Positions 1-4,961 of a stretch of 5,270 bases of DNA are shown here, one piece after another (positions within the stretch are counted from its first letter, which is position 1; every line of letters starts with the position of its first letter). Made by a program: the position numbers and the translations under genes. The stretch comes from Bdellovibrio sp. ZAP7 (lineage in GTDB: Bacteria; Bacteroidota; Bacteroidia; Flavobacteriales; Flavobacteriaceae): NCBI GenBank assembly GCA_943324165.2, contig CALPKO020000137.1, forward strand, positions 1 through 5,270. The letters run 5' to 3'. The notes under the pieces were generated by a model, which was not told the DNA's origin, did not search any database, and saw nothing but the letters and a program-made list of their open reading frames with translations.

Positions 1-111
1 ATCACCATCGAAGGCAACACCAACCCTAATCGCAGCCGCAATGGCTACGGTGTTTTTAGACTTACCACCCGAAAAGTAAAAGACATTAACAAAGGATTTT
101 TAGTGTATTAA
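1..111 (+). CDS. C-terminal end of a probable cell-wall hydrolase (CHAP/endolysin-like), partial
   Basis: The reading frame is open from the first base to a TAA at 109-111 and gives the last 36 residues of a protein that starts outside the window. The fragment contains an IEGNTNPNRSRNGYGVFR segment. From memory, an EGNTN...SR.G.GVF pattern is typical of the C-terminal part of CHAP-type or related peptidoglycan-cleaving domains in Bacteroidota endolysin-like proteins, where it follows the catalytic His region. The catalytic Cys and His themselves lie outside the window. If right, the protein would cleave peptidoglycan in phage lysis or wall remodelling. The stop codon lies 7 nt before a structured leader for the next gene, so the two may be co-transcribed. 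That this is coding is fairly safe; the family call rests on a short motif only. Confidence 0.55.
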   Translation: MTIEGNTNPNRSRNGYGVFRLTTRKVKDINKGFLVY

Positions 112-118
112 ATTAAAA

Positions 119-151
119 CCTCGGCCGCCGAAAAGAGGAACTAGAGTAGGC
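119..151 (+). promoter_or_regulatory. Putative H-type pseudoknot leader, copy A
   Basis: Stem 1 is CCTC (119-122) with GAGG (135-138). Its loop carries GCC (127-129) followed by GAAAA, and this GCC can pair with GGC (149-151) downstream to make a pseudoknot. The linker between the two 3' strands ends in AGAGTA, which recurs in copies B-D. The element ends 22 nt before the ATG at 174 and begins 7 nt after the preceding stop. The structure is inferred from pairing conserved across copies and has not been computed. I do not recognise it as a named riboswitch class. Confidence 0.65.
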
Positions 152-173
152 AAAACTTAGTACCCCCCTAATC

Positions 174-800
174 ATGGTAAAACTGATAGTATTAATAACT
201 GCCCTTTTGGTTGGACTTGCCACTTCAGCACAATCCACATCTGCCCCTTTGCCATCAACTGCAAAACCAGATGACGTAAAAACCCTAACCACTAAAATTG
301 AACAATTACAAGCCGACTTAAAAAAAGCAGGAATTCCGCCTGTAGCGCAAAACGAAGCACCAGAAAAGACATTGTCTAAACAACAAAAGGGCATCATCAT
401 GTTGCCCGTAGCACTATTTCTAATGTGTTTGTGCATTACATTTTTATTTGCTAGAACGTATGATTTTAACTTCCGAAAATCATTTTATTCCGACGATCCT
501 CAGCAAATAACCATACAAACTGATCCTTTGAACAATCCAAAAGACACAATAAGCATCACTTTATTGGTGAATGGCTTGCCTGTTTATCGGCCGAGTGTGA
601 GCAGAATTATTGCTTTTGTATCTAGTCTAACCACATTGGCAGTGATTGTTTGCTTCATTTCCTATTATGGTTACTGCATGCTAAAGCACCAAGCACTGCC
701 CGTTTTTGAAAACCTGTTCGAAATTATTTTTGGATTAGGATTGGGTATTCTGCCCTATGGTTTCAACAGAATTACATCAACTAGCAAACTAACACCATAA
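174..800 (+). CDS. Exported multi-pass membrane protein of unknown function
   Basis: This 208-residue protein starts at an ATG 22 nt after leader copy A, the same spacing as the other leader-gene pairs. Residues 1-20 look like a signal peptide or an N-terminal membrane anchor (hydrophobic core LIVLITALLVGLATSA, possible cleavage near AQS). A polar, Pro/Ala-rich stretch with a short probable coiled coil follows (about 37-52). Membrane segments are likely at 73-93, 143-168 and 180-197, with a soluble, beta-rich portion at about 95-142. The last segment contains GLGLGILPYGFNRI. I do not recognise the family. Its place right after a probable cell-wall hydrolase would fit a holin- or spanin-like or envelope-stress role, but this is inference from position only. 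No catalytic motif is visible. Confidence 0.85.
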   Translation: MVKLIVLITALLVGLATSAQSTSAPLPSTAKPDDVKTLTTKIEQLQADLKKAGIPPVAQNEAPEKTLSKQQKGIIMLPVALFLMCLCITFLFARTYDFNFRKSFYSDDPQQITIQTDPLNNPKDTISITLLVNGLPVYRPSVSRIIAFVSSLTTLAVIVCFISYYGYCMLKHQALPVFENLFEIIFGLGLGILPYGFNRITSTSKLTP

Positions 801-810
801 TAAATAAAAA

Positions 811-843
811 CCTCGGTAGCCGAAAAGAGGCACTAGAGTAGGC
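811..843 (+). promoter_or_regulatory. Putative H-type pseudoknot leader, copy B
   Basis: Stem 1 is CCTC (811-814) with GAGG (827-830). Stem 2 is GCC (819-821) with GGC (841-843). The GCCGAAAAGAGG core is the same as in copy A, while the inner loop differs (GGTA instead of GGCC) and does not disturb the pairing. An A-rich run precedes it. It ends 21 nt before the ATG at 865, and the intervening initiation region is almost identical to that after copy D. Confidence 0.68.
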
Positions 844-864
844 GAAATTAAAAAATTAGGAATT

Positions 865-1539
865 ATGAATTTGAATTTAAGAGCATTTTACAAAAATTAC
901 GATTTAGAGCTAATTCCAGCTGCTTTATCAACTTTAACTTTAGGGAAATGTGTTTGGGATGGCGGCTGGTTCGACAAACCATCGTTTGACCATGAAGGGA
1001 TGCCCAATTATATCTACAACATTTTTGTAGAAAAAAATATTATTAGCGATGATGAGTGCGAAGCGCAACTAAGTCGTTTGCAAACATTAAAAAATGTGGA
1101 GGCCAGATTTGCTACCATCAATATCGAATTTGAATTGGAAGATGCACTAGAACTTGAAATTGCTAAACAAATCGATATGAATGCCAATTTCGATTTGAAA
1201 AACGTGAAATCATTTACGATATCAGGTGCTGTTGGCAAATCAATTCCGAATAGAGACCGCATCAATATCGACCGTATGCTCGACCAAGTAAAAGATAAAC
1301 ATTGGGACGAATATAAAAGCAAATTGCGCCGTGCCTACTTGATTACTGAATTGTATTATGGGAAAGTAGAAATCACCATTGACAGTGATTTAGCCATCCA
1401 ATTTGAAGCTGCTTTGCCAGGGAATCAATTGTCCGCGGCCAACAAATTTAAATTAGGCACTAATATGACTTATGTGTTTGAAAGTTCGAAAGTGCCTTTC
1501 GCCATGCGTTTAGAGCGTATCAAGCATTTTAATTCTTAA
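865..1539 (+). CDS. Uncharacterised 224-residue soluble protein, beta-rich; distant gasdermin-like pattern possible
   Basis: The ATG lies 21 nt after leader copy B and 4 nt after an A+T-rich AATTAGG stretch. There is no signal peptide and no membrane segment. The N-terminus has an ELIPAALSTLTLGKCVWDGG segment followed by W35, a KPSFDHEGMPNYIYN stretch (38-52) and an acidic helix (about 60-76). The middle (80-135) alternates strand-like segments. The C-terminal third has strand pairs such as AYLITELYYGKVEITIDSD (157-175) and a KFKLGTNMTYVFE strand (194-206), ending in FAMRLERIKHF. I do not recognise the family with confidence. The order of elements recalls the pore-forming N-domain of gasdermins, set out as a separate hypothesis; no protease partner is visible. 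It may be co-transcribed with its neighbours, being 64 bp from the previous stop. Confidence 0.85.
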   Translation: MNLNLRAFYKNYDLELIPAALSTLTLGKCVWDGGWFDKPSFDHEGMPNYIYNIFVEKNIISDDECEAQLSRLQTLKNVEARFATINIEFELEDALELEIAKQIDMNANFDLKNVKSFTISGAVGKSIPNRDRINIDRMLDQVKDKHWDEYKSKLRRAYLITELYYGKVEITIDSDLAIQFEAALPGNQLSAANKFKLGTNMTYVFESSKVPFAMRLERIKHFNS

Positions 1540-1573
1540 GGTGCTTTTGAAAATAAATACACAACCAAAAAAA

Positions 1574-1605
1574 CCCGTAAGCCGAAAAGGGGAATTAGAG
1601 TAGGC
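1574..1605 (+). promoter_or_regulatory. Putative H-type pseudoknot leader, copy C
   Basis: Stem 1 is CCC (1574-1576) with GGG (1589-1591; the run extends to 1592). Relative to copies A and B the T-A pair has become C-G, a compensatory change. Stem 2 is GCC (1581-1583) with GGC (1603-1605), after the same TTAGAGTA linker end. It lies 34 nt after the previous stop and ends 25 nt before the ATG at 1631, or 12 nt before an ATG-TAA pair at 1618. Confidence 0.65.
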
Positions 1606-1630
1606 GGAACAGATAAAATGTAAAAAAAAA

Positions 1631-2110
1631 ATGGGAAATTTAACTAACAACAGAATTAATGTATCGATGACGGCAGCACAAGTAACAGCCGTAAAAGCTG
1701 CTTTTACAGCCATTCAAACCAACACGCCTTTTGCGGTAAGTTTAACGACAGACGAGCGTACTTCATTGCCAAAAATTGATGTAAGCAATAAAGCATTTAC
1801 GGAAGATGCCATCAACGCAGCAGTAAATAACGCGGCCATGTTGCCTTCTTATTTTAACACTGCTACAATGCAAACAGATATATTATTGTTCAGTCAATTG
1901 GATGAAATGCTGGGAATTGCGCGTCAAATTGTGGAGCGTCTAGAAGATACGCTCGTTTTGGCAGGAAGTGAATCATATGTAGCCGCTTTAGCATCGTATA
2001 AATTGTTTATTGCTGCGGCAGATGCAGGGGTAGTAGGTGCCGACGCCATTGTTGATCAACTGAAAAAACGTTTTTTGAATAGTGGAGAAAACGCCCCAAC
2101 AAATCCATAA
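1631..2110 (+). CDS. Small alpha-helical protein of unknown function
   Basis: This 159-residue protein has no signal peptide or membrane segment. It is rich in Ala, Leu and Thr and is predicted by eye to be almost wholly helical: about 14-30, 56-69, 80-110 (the longest helix, SQLDEMLGIARQIVERLEDT), 113-131 and 135-149. The tail (150-159) is polar and probably disordered. It resembles a group of Bacteroidota hypothetical proteins with the patterns LPKI.VSNK.FTEDA and AGSE.YV.AL that I recall only as uncharacterised, so no function is given. The ATG at 1631 follows ten adenines. An earlier ATG at 1618 is followed at once by TAA and cannot be the start. The gene is preceded by leader copy C and followed by the 21.5-bp dyad array. 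Confidence 0.85.
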   Translation: MGNLTNNRINVSMTAAQVTAVKAAFTAIQTNTPFAVSLTTDERTSLPKIDVSNKAFTEDAINAAVNNAAMLPSYFNTATMQTDILLFSQLDEMLGIARQIVERLEDTLVLAGSESYVAALASYKLFIAAADAGVVGADAIVDQLKKRFLNSGENAPTNP

Positions 2111-2126
2111 TTGAAATAAAGCTTTT

Positions 2127-2402
2127 TGGGTATATAATACCCCTAATGACTAGGTATAAAACCTAAATGTTTGGGTATAAAACCCCCATAAGGGGGTTTG
2201 AAACCCCCTAAAGCGGAGTATAAAGCTTAAACAACGAGGTATAACACACCTACAGTACGGGTTTAAAACATCAACGTTTAAGTATAAAACCTAAACAATT
2301 AAGTATAACACTCCCTTTTGGGGGGTTTGAAACCCCCTAACACGGGGTATAAAACTTAAACGATTAGGCTTAACACCCCTAACATAGTGGTTTTAAACCT
2401 AA
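2127..2402 (+). repeat. Array of thirteen dyad repeats at about 21.5-bp spacing
   Basis: Degenerate units of the type GGGTATAAAACCCCTAAA recur with the GGT-like anchor at 2129, 2153, 2174, 2195, 2217, 2238, 2260, 2281, 2302, 2324, 2346, 2367 and 2389. After the first interval (24) all spacings are 21 or 22 bp, close to two turns of B-DNA. Most units contain an inverted repeat: AGGT/ACCT in unit 2, GGGT/ACCC in unit 3, and GGGGGTTT/AAACCCCC in units 4 and 10. Others are eroded. The interval 2111-2444 holds no convincing gene. The next gene encodes an HTH protein, so the array may be its operator field. Other possibilities are a nucleoid-protein array, an iteron-like origin, or a run of small hairpins in RNA. 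Confidence 0.8.
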
Positions 2403-2444
2403 ATGAGGGAGAAAAAGTTCTATTTGACATTGAGATAAATAAAA

Positions 2445-2810
2445 ATGATAAATCGCAACAAAAAATACAAAGAAACCAGCACCAATCCTTATCCTTCTAT
2501 TGGGCAGATTTTGGACCAATTTGCACGACTAAACCACGTAAACAAATCGGCTTTGAGCAGGTCTATTGGTGTTTCTCCAAAAGTTGTGAGTGATTATTTT
2601 AAAAGGAGTTCTCTTCAATTGGGCATTATTTGGAATTTGAGCATTGCACTCCACCACAATTTTATTGCCCAAATTGCCGAGCAAATGCCCATCGATTTTG
2701 AAACCAAAAAAGAGGCAGCACTAAAAAATGAAATTGCAGCCCTTAAAGACCAAATTGAAAAATTGGAAATTGAATTGGCAGTTTATAAAAGGATTAATAA
2801 TTCAAAATAA
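2445..2810 (+). CDS. Small HTH regulator (XRE-like) with C-terminal coiled coil
   Basis: This 121-residue protein is a probable DNA-binding transcription regulator. Residues 19-31 form helix 1 (IGQILDQFARLNH). Residues 33-42 (NKSALSRSIG) and 44-55 (SPKVVSDYFKRS) form a helix-turn-helix pair in which the second would be the recognition helix. Residues 57-80 continue as helices. Residues 86-117 form a Lys/Glu-rich heptad-like coiled coil (LKNEIAALKDQIEKLEIELAV), suggesting dimerisation. From memory, Bacteroidota have many small proteins of this architecture, usually annotated only as HTH or XRE proteins. The ATG is the first in frame after an A-rich tract. The gene lacks the pseudoknot leader of its neighbours and sits directly after the dyad array, which makes autoregulation through that array an attractive but untested idea. 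Leader copy D begins 6 nt after its stop. Confidence 0.85.
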   Translation: MINRNKKYKETSTNPYPSIGQILDQFARLNHVNKSALSRSIGVSPKVVSDYFKRSSLQLGIIWNLSIALHHNFIAQIAEQMPIDFETKKEAALKNEIAALKDQIEKLEIELAVYKRINNSK

Positions 2811-2816
2811 TAAAAA

Positions 2817-2845
2817 CAGGGATGCCGAAAACTGAGAGAGTAGGT
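2817..2845 (+). promoter_or_regulatory. Putative H-type pseudoknot leader, copy D
   Basis: Stem 1 is CAG (2817-2819) with CTG (2832-2834). Two of the three pairs differ from copies A and B yet complementarity is kept. Stem 2 is GCC (2824-2826) with GGT (2843-2845), the third pair being G-U. The GCCGAAAA core and the AGAGTA linker end are kept, while the linker is 2 nt shorter. The element ends 22 nt before the ATG at 2868, and the initiation region matches that of copy B in 22 of 23 bases. Confidence 0.65.
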
Positions 2846-2867
2846 GGAAATTAAAAAATTAGAAATT

Positions 2868-3119
2868 ATGACATTACACATTTTTAAATGCTCAATTCGC
2901 CAATCAAGGACTGGATTAACACCAGACAAAACAGGTAGTAATCTACCTGAAGATAAATGCCCCGGAGGTATTTGGGAATATTGGAAAACTATTGATATAA
3001 ATTCTGGTGAAACCGGTAGAATGGGAGCGGCGCAAAATGACGAAATTTTAGCTGCCATCGCAAGAGATGGATATTATATTAATGACACTACAATTAAGAC
3101 AACTGAAAGAGCATTGTAG
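2868..3119 (+). CDS. 83-residue protein of unknown function
   Basis: The start chosen is the ATG at 2868 because it lies 22 nt after leader copy D, in an initiation region nearly identical to that of the 865 gene. An in-frame GTG at 2844 would overlap the 3' strand of the pseudoknot and is less likely. The protein is small and soluble with two Cys (8 and 31). It begins with a strand-like segment (TLHIFKCSIR), has a Gly/Pro/Asp-rich middle (TGLTPDKTGSNLPEDKCPGG, 15-34), then a WEYWKTIDI strand, a short helix near 54-63 (AQNDEILAAIA) and a final GYYINDTTIK strand. I do not recognise the family. The final TAG is the only non-TAA stop among the complete genes here. Confidence 0.8.
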   Translation: MTLHIFKCSIRQSRTGLTPDKTGSNLPEDKCPGGIWEYWKTIDINSGETGRMGAAQNDEILAAIARDGYYINDTTIKTTERAL

Positions 3120-3244
3120 AGTTTTTGACTTTCTATAATAATGTTGATCATAAAAGTGTTTAAGATAATTCGCAGACATTTTGAGAAATTAACATCCAGA
3201 ACTATAAAATTAACGGACAATTAAATTAAAAATAAAAAATACTT

Positions 3245-4144
3245 ATGGAAACATCCTTAAAAATTATCAAAATAAAATTGCAAAATATTCAAAAGATATT
3301 TAGTTGGAATAATGCAATAGTAGGAAACACCGCACTTTATGAAATTTCAAATCTTAAAGTCCTTCGAACTGTTATAGGTAATTTAGAATCACTGAATCTC
3401 TTTGAGAACATAACAAAAGGATTATCAAATTCAGCGATTTTTACAACTTCAAGTGATAAAATTAGAGTACAATCGAGTGAAAATACTGCAATAATTAGTC
3501 AATTAAAACTATTAGAAACTTTAATTGAGAATTTTTTAGACGTTTTAAAAAGCACAGTTCCAGAGGAAAATAATGATTCTATCAATATTAAATTACCTAT
3601 GATAAATGATTTTGATGAACTCTCAAAAGTATCACGAGAAATTCATCTAGGCTTAACACAAGTTATCTTTAATGATGACGTAAATGGACAAACTAGGATA
3701 ATAAGTGTTGAGAATGGTTCCATTTGGCTTAATGTTTTAGTTGGTACAACTGCAGTTACTGTAATAGCAAGTTTAACATGGTCAGCAGCTGTAATTTACA
3801 AAAAGATTCAAGAAGGGATACTATTAGCAGAACAAGTTAGAGGCTTAAAAGTCAAAAATGACAGCATCGAAGATATTTTAAAAGCTCAAAAAGCAGAAAC
3901 CAATGTAATGATTCAAGCAGAAGCTGAATACTTAAATTCTGAACATTTTAAAGATAACGTCCCAGAAAATATAGAGAAAATCAAAAATTCTATTTCAATT
4001 TTTGCAGAACTAATTGGGAGGGGTGCGGAAATTCATCCGGCACTTGTAGCTCCTGAAAATGTATCTAATTTATTTCCCGACCCAACAAAATTCTTAGGGC
4101 TAGAATCCAAGATAAAACGATTAGCAAATCCAAGTTCAAATTAA
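3245..4144 (+). CDS. Single-pass membrane protein with helical cytoplasmic-type domains, unknown function
   Basis: This 299-residue protein has no N-terminal signal peptide. It has a helical N-terminal half (about 1-140, with a polar NNDSIN turn near 109-114), then ENGSIWLN followed by a strong membrane segment at about 160-184 (VLVGTTAVTVIASLTWSAAV). The C-terminal half is charged and probably coiled (186-232), with a helix near 241-259 and an EIHPALVAPENVSNLFPDP stretch (262-280). From memory, similar proteins with an ENGSIW...membrane...AEIHP.L.AP layout occur as uncharacterised proteins in several phyla, so I give no function. The layout (soluble sensor-like half, one membrane segment, helical half) would suit a membrane effector, but nothing here shows this. 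The gene is more A+T-rich than those at 1-2110, has no pseudoknot leader, and follows a 125-bp gap with no clear promoter. Confidence 0.85.
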   Translation: METSLKIIKIKLQNIQKIFSWNNAIVGNTALYEISNLKVLRTVIGNLESLNLFENITKGLSNSAIFTTSSDKIRVQSSENTAIISQLKLLETLIENFLDVLKSTVPEENNDSINIKLPMINDFDELSKVSREIHLGLTQVIFNDDVNGQTRIISVENGSIWLNVLVGTTAVTVIASLTWSAAVIYKKIQEGILLAEQVRGLKVKNDSIEDILKAQKAETNVMIQAEAEYLNSEHFKDNVPENIEKIKNSISIFAELIGRGAEIHPALVAPENVSNLFPDPTKFLGLESKIKRLANPSSN

Positions 4145-4155
4145 TACCTGCCCCC

Positions 4156-4212
4156 GCTCCCGCGCGAATCCTTTCTCCAGCTCCCGCGCTCCCGCGCGAA
4201 TCCCTTCGCGTG
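4156..4212. repeat. G+C-rich direct repeat with a strong hairpin
   Basis: GCTCCCGCGCGAATCC occurs at 4156-4171 and again at 4188-4203, with a partial third copy (GCTCCCGCG) at 4180-4188. The second copy runs into an inverted repeat, CGCGCGAA (4193-4200) with TTCGCGTG (4205-4212), around a TCCC loop; it has eight pairs including one G-T. The patch is strikingly G+C-rich in an A+T-rich setting, just after the stop at 4144. No T-run follows on the + strand, so it is not a standard intrinsic terminator. It may be an interspersed extragenic repeat. Confidence 0.7.
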
Positions 4213-4297
4213 GTGTGTTGAAGAAAGTCATCAATTTGAAAAAATTTAAGAAATAATTAAAAAATAGAGGAAATAATATTGCAAGATAAAAATAATC

Positions 4298-4311
4298 AAA
4301 TGTGTGTGGTT
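4298..4311 (+). repeat. Left arm of a 14-bp inverted repeat flanking the lipoprotein cassette
   Basis: AAATGTGTGTGGTT here is the exact reverse complement of AACCACACACATTT at 4884-4897. The two arms enclose leader copy E and the whole lipoprotein gene in a 600-bp unit. No clear target-site duplication is seen at the outer edges. Confidence 0.55.
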
Positions 4312-4318
4312 GTTTTTC

Positions 4319-4361
4319 AAAGTCAGAATAAACCGAATAAGGACTTTAAAATGAAGTAGGT
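4319..4361 (+). promoter_or_regulatory. Putative H-type pseudoknot leader, divergent copy E
   Basis: Stem 1 is AAAGTC (4319-4324) with GACTTT (4342-4347), six perfect pairs unrelated in sequence to stem 1 of copies A-D. Stem 2 is ACC (4332-4334) with GGT (4359-4361), an A-T pair replacing G-C at the end. ACCGAATAAG corresponds to GCCGAAAAG, and the linker again ends in AGTA. The element ends 19 nt before the ATG at 4381. It was found by matching the layout rather than by sequence similarity, so it supports the structural model but is less certain. Confidence 0.5.
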
Positions 4362-4380
4362 AAACTTAAAAATATAAAAA

Positions 4381-4878
4381 ATGAATTTAAAATTAAAATT
4401 TTTGGTAGTTTCATCCATTATAATAATGACTGGTTGTGCAAGTATTGTTAGTAAAAGCAGCTGGCCAATAACCATAAATAGCTCACCCTCTGAAGCTAAA
4501 ATTTCTATTACTGATAAAAAAGGTATAGAAATTTATACAGGTAGCACACCTGCGACATTAAAATTGAAATCCGGAGCAGGATTTTTCTCTAAAGCTAGAT
4601 ATCAAGTAACATTCCAAAAAACTGGATATGATAAAAAAGTTGTTCCTGTTGAATTTAAACTAAACGGATGGTATTTTGGAAATATATTAATTGGAGGACC
4701 ATTAGGTTTATTAATTATTGATCCAGTAACCGGAGCTATGTTTAAACTTGATACAGAATTTCTAAACGAAACACTTACAAAATCAGTTACAAGTGTTGAC
4801 GCAAAAGAAATAAAATTATTAGATATTAATAAAATTCCTATGGAATGGCATAATCATCTAGTATTAGTAAGTAAATAA
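4381..4878 (+). CDS. PEGA-domain-like surface lipoprotein
   Basis: This 165-residue protein has a lipoprotein signal peptide: Lys-rich start, hydrophobic stretch (8-16) and lipobox MTGC with the lipidated Cys at 19. It is therefore probably anchored in the outer or inner membrane. Residues about 28-85 (ITINSSPSEAKISI, then a STPATLKLKSG turn and YQVTFQKTGYDKK) match the layout of PEGA domains, a beta-sandwich module of extracytoplasmic proteins. The hydrophobic, Gly-rich GNILIGGPLGLLIIDPVTGAM (100-120) is a pattern I recall from lipoproteins of this group in many Gram-negative phyla. Their role is not established and may be in the envelope. The rest (125-165) is variable. The gene has leader copy E in front and lies between 14-bp inverted repeats. 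Confidence 0.85.
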   Translation: MNLKLKFLVVSSIIIMTGCASIVSKSSWPITINSSPSEAKISITDKKGIEIYTGSTPATLKLKSGAGFFSKARYQVTFQKTGYDKKVVPVEFKLNGWYFGNILIGGPLGLLIIDPVTGAMFKLDTEFLNETLTKSVTSVDAKEIKLLDINKIPMEWHNHLVLVSK

Positions 4879-4883
4879 TATAA

Positions 4884-4897
4884 AACCACACACATTT
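4884..4897 (-). repeat. Right arm of the 14-bp inverted repeat flanking the lipoprotein cassette
   Basis: AACCACACACATTT pairs exactly with the arm at 4298-4311. It lies 5 nt after the lipoprotein stop codon. It could be a boundary of a mobile cassette or a transcript-end base-pairing partner of the 5' leader region. Confidence 0.55.
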
Positions 4898-4961
4898 ATA
4901 AAAAAACACCTGCTCCCCAAAGTCTCCTGCCTTTGCGGCAACAAAAAGTTAGCTAAACACA

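Noticed and set aside
113..436. 107-residue - strand open frame
   Set aside because: It lies antisense across leader copy A and the signal-peptide region of the 174 gene and its product has no recognisable pattern. The - strand frames at 1014-1322, 1510-1713 and 2783-3058 fail for the same reason.
2127..2402. Repeat array taken as a CRISPR
   Set aside because: Units follow each other with no unique spacers, are degenerate, and there are no cas genes in the window.
2419..2426. TCTATTTG as a Bacteroidota -7 promoter element (TAnnTTTG) for the HTH gene
   Set aside because: One key base differs and no TTG-type -33 element is seen at the right distance, so it is not listed as a promoter.
2387..2593. 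68-residue + strand open frame overlapping the HTH gene
   Set aside because: It begins inside the repeat array and its product (Cys- and Lys-rich, no motif) runs out of frame across the better supported HTH gene.
119..2845. Pseudoknots as the RNA antitoxin of a type III toxin-antitoxin system
   Set aside because: ToxI-type antitoxins are tandem repeats before one toxin gene; here single copies precede several different genes and no ToxN-like endoribonuclease is evident.
119..2845. Inter-gene elements taken as integron attC sites
   Set aside because: The GTTRRRY/RYYYAAC core sites are missing, genes all run the same way, and position is tied to the downstream start codon rather than to cassette ends. 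A cassette origin by another route remains possible.
2844..2867. GTG at 2844 as start of the 83-residue gene
   Set aside because: It overlaps the last strand of leader copy D. The ATG at 2868 has the spacing and initiation context of the other leader-linked genes.
4193..4212. G+C-rich hairpin taken as an intrinsic terminator of the 3245 gene
   Set aside because: The hairpin is strong but is followed by TGTGTTGAAG rather than a T-run, so it is listed as a repeat.
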